A program made the translations under genes and the position numbers. 64,000 bases of DNA from Antedon mediterranea. Lineage: Eukaryota > Echinodermata > Crinoidea > Comatulida > Antedonidae. Numbering within the stretch: position 1 is the stretch's first letter; every line of letters starts with the position of its first letter. The notes under the pieces are model-generated. The model was not told where the DNA came from, made no database searches, and saw only the letters and a list, made by a program, of their open reading frames with translations. This document shows, one piece after another, positions 23,465 to 34,100 of this stretch. The DNA lies in NCBI RefSeq assembly GCF_964355755.1, contig NC_092670.1, forward strand, positions 17,979,201-18,043,200. The letters run 5' to 3'.

Positions 23465-24390
23465 AAACAGGTTATGCAGGCTGTTCAAGAAGTGAACACA
23501 TAATCGTCCTCTTAAAATAACCAAGTCTATCATTAAAAATATCGATATGATTGCTATTTAGATTATTAAATGTAAAAGGTAGTCTATGAAAAAGTCCCCT
23601 CTTAGTACAGTCGACACGGCTAAAAGGAATATGCAATAAATGTCTATTTCGTGTACGACCAGGAACATTTAAACTAAATAGTGAAATTAATGAACAGTCA
23701 TATTTAGAATTTAAAATATTATATAGAAAAACCATATCAGATATCGTTCGACGATTGCTGACAGAATCAATGGAAAAGGCAAAAAAACACAGTTATAAGA
23801 CAGGAATCGTACAAACTTCCGTTGAACAGTATCGATTCGACGGGCCTTGCATGGAGAAATTGAATTGAAAATTACGGAACAATATTCAAGGTGAGGACGT
23901 ATAATAGATTTGTATAAAGATAAAAGTGCCCTGCCGTCGTTCATAAACCTACAATTTCTCCATATTAAGCCCATCATTCTATTAGCTTTTGACAACACAT
24001 GATTAATATGTGAACAAAAATTTAATTTACTATCAATAAAAATACCTAAATCTTTCCATATATAAACCATCTCAAGATCATGTCCATTCAGTTATAATTG
24101 AAGAGCACAGGCCTTTTTTAAGTGTTATAGATAAATATTTGCATTTATTAGCATTAAGTTTTATCCCCCACTTCTCCGTCCATTCCACGAGACCATCCAG
24201 ATCCTCCTGAAGTGAAAAAGCATCCTGTGGAGTGGTAATCACTTTAAACAATTTCAGATCGTCAGCAAATAAAAGAGATTCGGAATGATTAAATTTTAAA
24301 GGAAGATCGTTGATAAATAAATTAAACAAAAGCGGGCCCGGGATCGAGCCCTGCGGAACGCCCGATAACACAGGGGGAGCCAATCATCAA
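23465..24390 (-). pseudogene. 5'-truncated, frameshifted non-LTR retrotransposon (LINE)
   Basis: Three minus-strand frames add up to the end of a LINE reverse transcriptase. 24078-24383 carries the RT motif SGVPQGSIPGPLLF and the catalytic FADD box (LLFADDLKLF). 23711-24070 carries the post-RT thumb region (DLGIFIDSKLNF, IIRPHLEYCSVIF). 23472-23735 carries the C-terminal segment (GLFHRLPFTFNNLN). Frame changes near 24075 and near 23735 break the ORF. The endonuclease and most of the RT are missing upstream. The motifs fit a Jockey/CR1/L2-like clade; the exact clade is not determined. The perfect palindrome follows at its 3' end. Confidence 0.85.
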
Positions 24391-24492
24391 ACGTGAATAA
24401 TTGTATGTATACACATCAGAAAAGTCTTGCAAAAGATAAATAAAACATAATCAAAAAATGTGTATATTTCCGGTTTTACAGTTGAGAAAAAC

Positions 24493-24834
24493 TGCAGTAG
24501 GACTATTTTAAACTGCAGTAGGACTATTTTAAACTGTAGTAGGGCTATTTTAAACTGTAGTAGGACTATTTTAAACTGTAGTAGGGCTATTTTAAACTGT
24601 AGTAGGGCTATTTAAACTGTAGTAGGGCAATTTAAACTGTAGTAGGGCTATTTTAAACTGTAGTAGGGCTATTTAAACTGTAGTAGGGATATTTAAACTG
24701 TAGTAAGGCTATTTAAACTGTAGTAGGGCTATTTAAACTGTAGTAGGGCTATTTTAAACTGTAGTAGGGCTATTTAACCTGTAGTAGGGATATTTAAACT
24801 GTAGTAGGGCTATTTAAACTGTAGTAGGGCTATT
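24493..24834. repeat. 19-21-bp minisatellite, 17 copies
   Basis: The unit is AACTGTAGTAGGGCTATTTTA, with shorter 19-bp variants lacking one or two T. About 17 copies are present, the first two carrying GCAGTAGGAC. The gradient of variants across the array fits slippage or unequal exchange. Confidence 0.92.
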
Positions 24835-25479
24835 TTTTATTATTAATATTATCGATTGTTCAACAGTTGTGTGGAACATGAAAACAATTTGTTCTTTATT
24901 TATTCCGAGATAGATTCAGCAAAATGTAAAAAAACATAAAAAGTAACAAAACAAACAAACATTCCTTAAGATGGCTTAGGATTGACTTTAGTTCGATCGA
25001 GAGCCCGTCAACCTGGTCTTAGGAAACAACTACAAAAATAAAAACAAAACCATCGAAATTCCATATTAAAATAACGGCAACTGAATAAAACGTTTATTTA
25101 GGTCTACAATTTACAATGTACAGTTAAAATTTGGCATTAAATTATCTCGTTTCGTTTTATAAAATTACATTAACTTATCATGGGAAGTCAAACATTTACT
25201 TTTTTAATTCATATCAGTAATAGAATTCCCATACTGTTTTCATCTAGTTTTCCGAAAAGACTTTTCTAAGAACACGGTCTAAAGTTCAATTAAATTGCTC
25301 AAGCAATTTGTTTGTTTGTTTTATTAGTTTCTCCACACATTTTAAAATAAAAGATAAAAATTGCAAAATAAGTTGCGGACAACCTTAAGTCGTGACCACC
25401 AGTTAAAAAATGAAGGTATACAATAGCAGTCCGGCTTACATAAAAAAAACAGAAGCTTAAATTGCTAAGTTAGCAATTA

Positions 25480-26758
25480 CAGTCAACTCTCCCAATACCG
25501 GACTCTCCCAAAACCGGAATTCACGAAAAACCGGACTTTTTTGGAGGGCCCAATTTGTCCCTATTCTAAATGTACTGTAATTTATTATGAAAACCGGAAT
25601 ACCCAATTCCGGAATCCGGACAAATTATGAAGTACAAAACACGAAAATTAGCGTCTGAAAACCGGACTGACAGTTAAAAAACTCCAAATATTTACAAAAA
25701 CAACGTAACATCGTTGTCGCTGACTCGGATTCAATACATGCACAATGTACAAAAGCTTTTAGCCATACCCTGACCATGCATGAAGTGCGCGACGTTTCGC
25801 GGTACGATCAAATAATGTTGCCATGGAGCGCTACACTGTGATTGACAGGTCAGTTCATTGTTAACCCACGAGGCGGCAATTGCTTTGTTGCGTATCGAAC
25901 TGCGGTGGGCTTTTTCACATCGAAGCGCTATTGTTTTTAGCAGGGAGTTGTTAACAACTCCCTCCCTGTTTTTTAGCATATGAATTGTTTTTTAATAAAG
26001 TTCAATTTACATTCCACTTTGTGTCTTTGTTTTGTTTAAATCATTGTTAAATTCACAATTGCAATAGGACTTAAAGGAATGTTTCACTAAAAATGTGCAT
26101 CATTATAAATTTGGAAATCATTATGGCAAAACGGAATGAACTTGACTTAACTAGTGTTAATAAACTTTGAAATGTTACTAATTAATTATTGTGTCATTAT
26201 TACTTGGCTCGTTTACCTAATCAATTTTGATCATTGCTATCAAATTACGTCAAAATAAAGGAGCTTAAAAAACATGTGGTCTAGGTGTGGGCGTTTTTAT
26301 TTGATTATGACACCTCTGCACATGCGCATCAATCAAAGCCCCGCTTTGCTATTTTTATCACCCCATGCTGCTGCTGCTGCAAGCTAGCTCACGAAAAACA
26401 ATAAACAGACCGAAATTATGTTCACTGTACGTACGTAGGCCTTTTTGCCGTTAAAAACACATTGAGAAACAGTTTACTATTGTAACATGTTTTATTGGTA
26501 CTGTACAGTAAATAATGTAACTTTTAAAAAAGGTAATAATATTAATAAAGTAGGCCTAGGCCTATCACTAGCTTGACACAATCATAGCCTAGGCCTTCCC
26601 TACGCTAGACCGTACCGGGCAGCATTCGGACCGGTGATTCAACGCATTTTCAGTGACAACGTGATGACTTTAAAAATATGTTTTCAGGAAACCGGACTTT
26701 CGAAAAACCGGAAAATATATGCCCGCCCAAGGGTGTCCGGTATTGGGAGAGTTGACTG
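25480..26758. mobile_element. TA-flanked DNA transposon (Tc1/mariner-pogo-like), non-autonomous
   Basis: The left end CAGTCAACTCTCCCAATACC and the right end GGTATTGGGAGAGTTGACTG are exact inverted repeats of at least 20 bp, extending through CGGA. Both ends are flanked by TA (25478-25479 and 26759-26760), the target duplication of Tc1/mariner/pogo elements. The subterminal regions repeat AAACCGGA-type words. The 1279-bp interior has only a weak minus-strand ORF (25731-25979) with no recognisable transposase catalytic motif, so the element probably depends on an autonomous relative. Confidence 0.8.
25942..25963. repeat. Perfect 22-bp hairpin (AGGGAGTTGTT/AACAACTCCCT)
   Basis: Exact inverted repeat without spacer inside the TA-flanked element. 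It resembles the short 'GGAGG...CCTCC' hairpins at 27912, 34707, 35674, 35838 and 38833. Confidence 0.6.
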
Positions 26759-26760
26759 TA

Positions 26761-28215
26761 CTAACATGAACAACAATTATATACTTATAAAAAGGTTTTA
26801 TTCATCTCTGACAGACGCTGTCTGTCATTCTTAGCATGCTGACGTCTTTTGACGGTAACAAATGAAAAGTAACTCCTCCCAGGTCTAACCAATCAATACG
26901 AACAATAGACCTTGCGTTTCTATTGTATAACACTCAACTTAATTCAATGTTACAATTAGAGGTATTGTGTAAGGTTGGACCATCGCCATAAGTTTATTTT
27001 AAGGTTAGCTAGAAAGTTTTAAATCTTATTAAGCCCACGTTCACAAAACCCAAACGGAAGCTGAAGATAATGATGATTACTGTACAATGGTAAACATTAG
27101 AATGAGATAAGTGATGGCATGCTGCTTAAGCGGGAACGATGATATTATCAGGGAGATGTATCTAACTGACAATATAAATCAAAAGGCAAATTATTGATAA
27201 AAAATACAATGCTGTGGGTATCTCAATGGCGATAAAAATAAAATAAGCACTGGGAAATGACAATGTTGTGTGTATCATCAGTGGTTGGATCTCAATGGAG
27301 ATACAAAAATGCGAATGATATAATAATCTTATGACGGATGCACACGTGATTCACGTTGAGGTGCATTATTTTGTCAAAAACATGGAAGAAAATAACGACT
27401 CCCTTAATGGCGCTACTCTTTTTCCTCTAAATACTATACTGTACTATATGCAATACTCCGATACATTTTGATTGGTTAATCCGATATAATAAAAGAAAAT
27501 AAGTTTAATTTATTAAATAAAACGAAAATTTGACAGTTTTGGTGTAGGAGACATGTATCTATCGAATTAATTAAGGATATCATGTGTTTGAGAAATAGTT
27601 AGCATATAATATGGTTTTAAATAACTAAATAGTTGTATTCTCGTGTGAAAACGAACCATTTTTTAATTGGGGGAATTTTAAATTGGATTAGGCTTACATA
27701 TCAATACATACTGGAATTATATATGAAATGACTATACTGCAATAGTAATTAACGCTATCAATATTTGCTAAATTTTAATATTATATAATATTTTCATTAC
27801 ATACAAATATCATAAGATAATACACTGTGTATATAAAGTATATTAATATCTTAAAACTGTCAGTAGCAACATTTTAACAATGTATTAAAGAGAATAAAAT
27901 GATGGCATAGTATAATCATGGAGGAATCCTCTTCCTCCATGGTATAATACAAGTAATTACATCATTATCCTAATAACGAGCTCATAGAACAATTAAAGTA
28001 TTGTATAGCGTCATATCTCTCGAAGTGTTACGTAATCGAACTTGTTGGCTTTTGTTTCAGTTTGGGCAGTGACCTTTTGCCTGCTGTTGGCCAATGGGGA
28101 TTCGATTTTAATTATGACGTATTGTATCGTACACAAAGAAGGGGTAAATTTTTAGCAAGGTCTTAAGAAAAGCCGCCGCAGTGAATCACATTCGAAGTTT
28201 TGGTTGAGTTAACCC
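26761..28215. other. Upstream region of the T-box gene
   Basis: Non-coding. It contains diverged copies of a dispersed repeat (about 27170-27310, GACAATG.TGTG.GTATC words), a short hairpin at 27912-27946, and a GGCCAATGGG CCAAT-box-like word at about 28088. No TATA box is evident. The basal promoter of the T-box gene presumably lies in the last few hundred bases. Confidence 0.4.
27912..27946. repeat. Short hairpin (CATGGAGGAA...TTCCTCCATG)
   Basis: ATCATGGAGGAA and TTCCTCCATGGT pair around a four-base loop. It is a member of a small family of dispersed hairpins in the 25-39 kb part of the window. Confidence 0.6.
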
Positions 28216-28928
28216 ATGCCGGATAGTTGTTGTCGGCACAGGAAATCAAAGTGTTACAATAATTGTTATCGTTCTTCCTCACCTGTATTGAACCACGAAT
28301 TGTTGAATATGTTAAGTGCTGTGGATCGCGGTTATGTCGGAACACAAATACCATATTCCTATCCAGGTTTGCTTGAAACTACTAACTTTACAACGTATTT
28401 ATCGTCTGATGCGACGACTCTAGGAGACACAGCTGACAATTCAGATAACTTCTCCATTCATCGATTGTTAAATTACGGACATACTGAAAAAAGCAACCAA
28501 GCCTACGAAGCTGTAACAAACAAACAAGAAGATACTAAAAATACAACTACTTCTACCTTAACACAGAATTGTATCCAAGGGCCTGTGTCGTCAGAAATCA
28601 GTGAAAATAAAGAAGCTTCGTCGTACCCACATCCTGGCTTTCATCAATCGTTTTTCGCTGCGTCTGCGGTGACGTTAAACGATGCTTCCTCAGCCCAGGT
28701 ATCTCAACCAGATCAGCCGTACGTCGCTCCTCCGGCTAGCGTCGTTCCATCAAACGGTGAACATACGCCAAATGTTACCAGGGAGCCAGAGAAAACATTA
28801 CCAGATGCCCAGGACTTGCCATTGAGCCGTTGTGTACAATCTAAAGTGTCAGTGTTTCTATGCAATCGAGAATTGTGGTTAAAATTCCACCAACATGGCA
28901 CCGAGATGATTATTACAAAACAAGGAAG
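28216..28928 (+). CDS. T-brain-type T-box factor, coding exon 1
   Basis: The ATG at 28216 opens 237 codons and ends AG|GTAAGT in phase 2. Residues 1-208 are a low-complexity, Ser/Thr/Asn-rich N-terminal region without a known domain. From about residue 209 the T-box DNA-binding domain starts: [20 protein letters not shown] followed by [10 protein letters not shown]. The [25 protein letters not shown] text is the signature of the T-brain/Eomes/T-bet subfamily. An in-frame Met at residue 32 (NMLSAVDRG) is a possible alternative start. Confidence 0.88.
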
Positions 28929-30382
28929 GTAAGTTCATTTAAGTATTACATTCTTTATTTCTCCGTGTAATAATAATAATCTCAAATATCGTTGTTATTG
29001 GTCAAGCATAAGAATTAGTACAAACGTAAAAGGGTGGTAAAAGTATCAACATACCAGATGATAGACTTCTGTGAATTATATAATTACACGTTTTTTAGGG
29101 ATTGACGTTGTTGGGGTTGGGATACATTAATTAATTGTTATAATATTTTTTATGTTAAGTTTCTTTAAAGTTTGTAAGTAAATACATTTATAATTTTAAA
29201 AAAATACTGCATCTTTCACCATAAAAGAATGACCGTGGAGTAGGGCCTACTTAAAATATTTGTAAATTCGAACATTTTGATAGTGTTTCGTAATCGCATC
29301 GATTGTTTTTGTTGCCTAATTGGAACTGTATTCATGACTAATAGTGAGAACTACCACTTGAAACTGTTGTCAAGATTTCTTCCAAAGTACAATAATCCAC
29401 AAGTTGTTGAGAATCCTTAACACGTGTTTCATTGTTAATTTTCTAGGAACGAAATAGAAGCGTTGCCGATAATCCTTATCGCCGATAAACCCTTTAAAAC
29501 ATAATCTTTGATTAGTGTTATCATCGGCGGTATTTAACATCAGTTTAAGGGTTACTTGTATAGTATCTGATTGATAGCATGGATGAATGCATATTATAGG
29601 CGGATGATCCTCGCCGACAGCACAGTTTATTTATTTTGTATAATCCGTACCGGAAATAATAAGGCAAATAGGTTATTGCAATTAGTAACATTCAAATAAA
29701 TACGATATATAATAATTATACTCTTCCCTGGTTAAACTTACATTTACTGATTTATTATTATGTAAATGTACATGTAGGCAATAAATACATAAACAAATAC
29801 ATGCCGAAATCACCCTAGTAAATGTATATTCACAATTTAGTAACTTTTCAAGAATATCGAACGATAATATGAAATGTCTAATACATCCCTCACAACTCAC
29901 GCAATATTCATCAAAATGAATTCAACTGTTTATTTTCTACAAGAAACAAACAATTAATATTAATTTGGTGACAAAAGTAATTCTAATGCTTTTTATAAAT
30001 CCAAAGGCAACTTAGTGAAAAAAACTAGATCTCAATTAATGAAGATACAACATAAAATAAGCAAAAACAATCATAAAGTAAAACAGCCAGAAAAATTAGC
30101 AGAGTTTTCGGGCAACACTGGCCTTTCATAGTACAAGTTCTGCTTTTTATATTATTTTTACAGTACTGTACTAATACAGTATTTCATTTAAATTAAAAGG
30201 TATCCTCGCTGAATTTTTAGTTATTAGGCCTAATCTATATTTTATTATATCTATATTCAAGGTCACGTGGGGTTCTATGGCTGCTTTATCTGTAATTACA
30301 ATTCGACAAAGATGAGAACAAATTTGTTTAATAAAAGGTTGTTTAGCATCAAAATAATAAATGTGTTTATTTTCTTACACAG

Positions 30383-30537
30383 GCGGATATTCCCACAGTT
30401 AGGTTTCCGCCTAGCCGGTCTGAACCCGACTTCAACCTACAATGTGTTTGTAGACATGCCTCTTGCTGACCCAAACCAGTGGAAGTTTCAAGGAGGAAAA
30501 TGGGTTCCGACAGGCCAAGCTGAACACCTTCCAAAGG
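30383..30537 (+). CDS. T-brain-type T-box factor, coding exon 2
   Basis: Acceptor TTACACAG|G and donor G|GTAAGG bound 155 nt in phase. It encodes [20 protein letters not shown] then [20 protein letters not shown]. The YNVFV...ADPNxWxFQGGKWV run distinguishes T-brain-type factors from Brachyury and Tbx2/3/4/5. The conserved 'GKADNNMQ' of vertebrate Eomes is here GQAEHLPK, a local divergence. Confidence 0.9.
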
Positions 30538-30566
30538 GTAAGGAAAAATAGAATTAATTTAAAATT

Positions 30567-30691
30567 AAGCTGTGTCTACACTCAAACCTGATGTGACAAC
30601 AAAATGTTTGCTCATAATGAGCATGATGACGTCATATCACTACCATTTGAGCATTTTGTTGTCACATAAAGCTTGATAGTGTAAACAGAGC
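30567..30691. mobile_element. Harbinger-type MITE, family 1, copy b
   Basis: Left end AAGCTGTGTCTACACTC and right end GATAGTGTAAACAGAGC pair imperfectly. The interior retains CATGATGACGTCATATCACT. It is the shortest copy and lies inside intron 2 of the T-box gene. Confidence 0.65.
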
Positions 30692-31043
30692 ATTCGACAA
30701 AAAGAGAGGTAATGAAAATAATAGAAAACTACTGTATATACAAGAAATTAGTATGATGTAGAACATAGTAGGCCTACAAAGTAAAATGTTTAACAATATC
30801 ACACATAAATTGATATATTCTGTGGGCTAATGAATTGAGTACAGTACGTAGGCCCTATATCCATTGTCGATAGCTAAACGTGCTGAAGCCAACTAAACGC
30901 GCAGGAAATTTAACAAGAGGATTCTTTAAAAAAGTTTATAATCTATAGAGGGCGCTATGGCAATTTCTGTGGTTGCAAATCGTTTTGATAGTATAGGCAG
31001 GGAGTTGTATAGGTTATGCATGGGTTATGTTTGCATTTTGCAG

Positions 31044-31159
31044 GGAATACGATGTACATGCACCCAGACTCTCCGAACACTGGCGAACATTGGATGAAAC
31101 AAGACATAACGTTTAACAAACTCAAATTGACCAATAACAAAGGAAAAGAAAATGGATAC
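31044..31159 (+). CDS. T-brain-type T-box factor, coding exon 3
   Basis: Acceptor TTTTGCAG|GG and donor TAC|GTAAGT bound 116 nt, phase 1 in and phase 0 out. It encodes [20 protein letters not shown] then [18 protein letters not shown]. These are the core T-box residues that contact DNA and the dimer interface ([12 protein letters not shown], KLTNNKG). Confidence 0.92.
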
Positions 31160-31321
31160 GTAAGTGAATATTTATACTTTTAGATCATTTTTAATTATGT
31201 ATCAGAAGAGGTATAGTTTCCACTGTCCTTCAATTTTACATACGAAAAAATGCGTACCAGATTACTCGTAAATGGTATTGTTTTAACTATACTATAGTAT
31301 TTTATTCATTCTCTTTTTCAG

Positions 31322-31453
31322 ATTGTTCTTAATTCGATGCACAAGTACCAACCTCGTATACACGTAATGGATATTAGTGAGCGCTACAAGATGCTAACAC
31401 ACTGTTTTCCAGAAACTCAATTCTACGCAGTCACAGCTTATCAAAACACAGAC
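31322..31453 (+). CDS. T-brain-type T-box factor, coding exon 4
   Basis: Acceptor TTTTTCAG|ATT and donor GAC|GTACGT bound 44 codons in phase 0. It encodes IVLNSMHKYQPRIHVMDISE and then a short loop leading into CFPETQFYAVTAYQNTD. The loop is several residues shorter than the acidic insert of vertebrate Eomes/Tbr1 and ends CFPETQF, as Brachyury does, so the gene mixes T-brain and more ancestral features here. Confidence 0.92.
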
Positions 31454-31476
31454 GTACGTACTTTGCAATATTAAGA

Positions 31477-31560
31477 TTGGTTGCCACTAGGACGCAACGC
31501 AACTTGATAATGAGAGGAAGTCATGGTTCGACGTTTCGATCTTTATTGGATCATCGTCTC
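31477..31560. mobile_element. MITE family 2 fragment in T-box intron 4
   Basis: GATTGGTTGCCACTAGGACGCAACGCAACTTG marks one end of the family. The matching inverted right end is not clear, so the copy looks truncated. Confidence 0.45.
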
Positions 31561-31817
31561 TGATGCATCCAGAGATCAAAACATTCAATCATGGCGTCCC
31601 TGTCATTTTTAAAGTTTTTCTAGTACATCATCTATTTAAAAGTCTAAGTACCTTCTTTATGTCATGCTGCGTGCGCAGACAAATGACAGAAATACTTTCG
31701 CAACAATGGATACATTTCAATTGAGATGCAAATACATAAGATAACATCAATCGTTGGAAAAACACTATTCCTTCGTCTAATATTAATAGTATAATAATCT
31801 AGTTCTCTATATTACAG

Positions 31818-31879
31818 GTTACACAACTAAAGATCGACTATAACCCATTTGCAAAAGGATTCCGAGACAGTTATGACGG
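31818..31879 (+). CDS. T-brain-type T-box factor, coding exon 5
   Basis: Acceptor ATTACAG|GTT and donor GG|GTAAGT bound 62 nt. It encodes VTQLKIDYNPFAKGFRDSYD, the last helix of the T-box, which inserts in the minor groove. KGFRDxYD is the T-brain subfamily form, where Brachyury has KAFLDAKE. Confidence 0.92.
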
Positions 31880-31994
31880 GTAAGTTCACATACAGTTTTT
31901 ACACTTTAAAATGTCAAAGGTCAGCAAACATTTCAACATGTACAAGACCGCTTACACTAGTGAAGTCATGTATGTTTGACAAACGTTAATAGAA

Positions 31995-32145
31995 CCCGGC
32001 CTAGTGATCGGTTCCGACTCTGGGGAGGCAACGCAAAAATACGCGCTACTAATTGACCAATCACATGCGACAGATAATTCACAATTTCGCACATGAATGG
32101 TCAATTACTAGCGTCATTGCGTTGCCTTCTAATGGGAACCAATCA
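31995..32145. mobile_element. MITE family 2 copy in T-box intron 5
   Basis: Left ATCGGTTCCGACTCTGG...GGCAACGCAA and right TTGCGTTGCCTTCTAATGGG pair as inverted ends. The interior carries TTGACCAATCACATGCGACAG, as in other copies. Confidence 0.65.
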
Positions 32146-32227
32146 TTAATTAACATTATTAAAATTCTTTACATTATGCATTGTAATTTACCGAAATAAA
32201 TATTGCTTTTATTATCTCTATTCATAG

Positions 32228-32930
32228 ATCGCGCGATCATCATCATCATCACCCATCAACGACACTACATTCTAAAGGACACTCACAATTAGCTTATCCA
32301 TATAAACCAATCCACCAGCATCCGATGCCAGGGATAATGCACGTTGGACAAATGGCAGAAAATATGTCGTATTACCGACATCCACAAAACAATTTTCAGA
32401 TTGGACCACATGCCGTTGATCACTTTCAAGGACGAAACTACCAACCGCATCATACGTCATACAACACGCGGGACTTATTACTAGCAACGACAACGCAGCA
32501 GACCAACTTGAAGCAACAACTACAGTCTATTTATTCATCACCACCAATCACAACCGAACAAATCGCTCACACAGAAATCGACCTACAACTATCGAATCCT
32601 AACTGGTTAGACACAACAACCCCTATAAACCAAGTATACCCGGAATCGGTCGATCGGAAACGAAAGCGAGAAGCCGACAGTACCGACGGTAGCGATTCGT
32701 CATCTTCAACATTCCGAAACGGACAATTGCAAATAGACACGAACAATAGATACAATGGTTACCATGGAAACATTAGATACCAAGAACTGTACTCCAATAG
32801 TGACACCCAAACTCCTTATTTTGATCAAACAGTCATTAGCGCCGAAGCACATTATGGTACTAGTGGATCCAACAATGTACATTCGGTGTTAAAATCTATG
32901 AGACAGACATGTTATGAGCAGGCGCAGTAG
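32228..32930 (+). CDS. T-brain-type T-box factor, last coding exon
   Basis: Acceptor TTCATAG|A opens 703 nt ending at TAG 32928. The exon encodes the 234-residue C-terminal region: a His run (five His from a CATCATCATCATCAC stretch), then Gln/Asn/His-rich low-complexity sequence with no known domain, as expected for a transactivation region. The complete protein is 626 aa. T-brain proteins regulate mesoderm and, in sea urchins, the skeletogenic lineage; its role here is inferred. The last 49 codons, the stop and about 65 bp of 3'UTR make up the first unit of a 215-bp tandem array that continues downstream. Confidence 0.9.
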
Positions 32931-33406
32931 AAAAACATAGTTTACAACATTGTATAGGCCTACACGTATGAGAATGCTTGAACAACATGACAGACGAAGA
33001 ACTGTACTCAAATAGTGACACCCAAACTCCTTATTTTGATCAAACAGTCATTAGCGCCGAAGCACATTATGGTCTAGTGGATCCAACAATGTACATTCGG
33101 TGTTAAAATCTACGAGACAGACATGTTATGAGCAGGCGCAGTAGAAGAACATAGTTTACAACATTGTATAGGCCTACACGTATGAGCATGCGTGAACAAC
33201 ATGACAGACGAAGAACTGTACTCAAATAGTGACACCCAAACTCCTTATTTTGATCAAACAGTCATTAGCGCCGAAGCACATTATGGTACTAGTGGATCCA
33301 ACAATGTACATTCGGTGTTAAAATCTATGAGACAGACATGTTATGAGCAGGCGCAGTAGAAGAACATAGTTTACAACATTGTATAGGCCTACACGTATGA
33401 GCATGC

Positions 33407-33601
33407 GTGAACAACATGACAGACGAAGAACTGTACTCAAATAGTGACACCCAAACTCCTTACTTTGATCAAACAGTCATTAGCACCAAAGCACATTATG
33501 GTACTAGTGGATCCAACAATGTACATTCGGTGTTAAAATCTATGAGACAGACATGTTATGAGCAGGCGCAGGAGAAGAACATAGTTTACAACATTGTATA
33601 G
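33407..33601 (+). pseudogene. Duplicated T-box C-terminal ORF, array unit 4
   Basis: A 64-codon ORF inside unit 4 repeats the T-box C-terminus (ELYSNSDTQTPYFDQTVIS...). Its former TAG reads GAG, so it runs on to KNIVYNIV before TAG. It has its own ATG, created by the repeat junction (MNNMTDE). It is probably untranslated 3'UTR; a nearly identical ORF lies at 33837-34031. Confidence 0.6.
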
Positions 33602-33836
33602 GCCTACACGTATGAGCATGCGTGAACAACATGACAGACGAAGAACTGTACTCAAATAGTGACACCCAAACTCCTTATTTTGATCAAACAGTCATTAGCG
33701 CCGAAGCACATTATGGTACTAGTGGATCCAACAATGTACATTCGGTGTTAAAATCTATGAGACAGACATGTTATGAGCAGGCGCAGTAGAAGAACATAGT
33801 TTACAACATTGTATAGGCCTACACGTATGAGCATGC

Positions 33837-34031
33837 GTGAACAACATGACAGACGAAGAACTGTACTCAAATAGTGACACCCAAACTCCTTACTTTGATC
33901 AAACAGTCATTAGCGCCAAAGCACATTATGGTACTAGTGGATCCAATAATGTACATTCGGTGTTAAAATCTATGAGACAGACATGTTATGAGCAGGCGCA
34001 GGAGAAGAACATAGTTTACAACATTGTATAG
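33837..34031 (+). pseudogene. Duplicated T-box C-terminal ORF, array unit 6
   Basis: Same 64-codon ORF as at 33407, differing by Ala for Thr in the VISAKAHYG stretch. The two copies share the lost stop codon, showing that the change arose once and was then copied with its neighbour unit. Confidence 0.6.
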
Positions 34032-34094
34032 GCCTACACGTATGAGCATGCGTGAACAACATGACAGACGATTACTTACGATCATGCATAGAAC

Positions 34095-34100
34095 AATAAA
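34095..34100 (+). terminator. Polyadenylation signal candidate of the T-box gene
   Basis: AATAAA lies 23 bp after the tandem array and 1.16 kb after the stop. A second AATAAA is at 34483-34488, after a TG/T-rich stretch. Either could end the transcript, in which case the 3'UTR would include the whole array. Confidence 0.45.

Larger units (their letters stand above)
32784..34072 (+). repeat. 215-bp tandem array of the T-box terminal exon, six copies
   Basis: Units begin at GAACTGTACTC at 32784, 32999, 33213, 33428, 33643 and 33858, and the array ends at GACAGACGA near 34072. Unit 1 is the true coding end of the T-box gene. Units 2-6 repeat its last 49 codons, stop and 3'UTR start. Unit 2 has a 1-bp deletion (GGTCTAG for GGTACTAG). 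Units 3 and 5 keep TAG. Units 4 and 6 have GAG in place of the stop and share CCAAAGC and TTACTTT variants, so 3+4 and 5+6 form a 430-bp higher-order repeat. Copies are about 97-99% alike. Confidence 0.95.
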
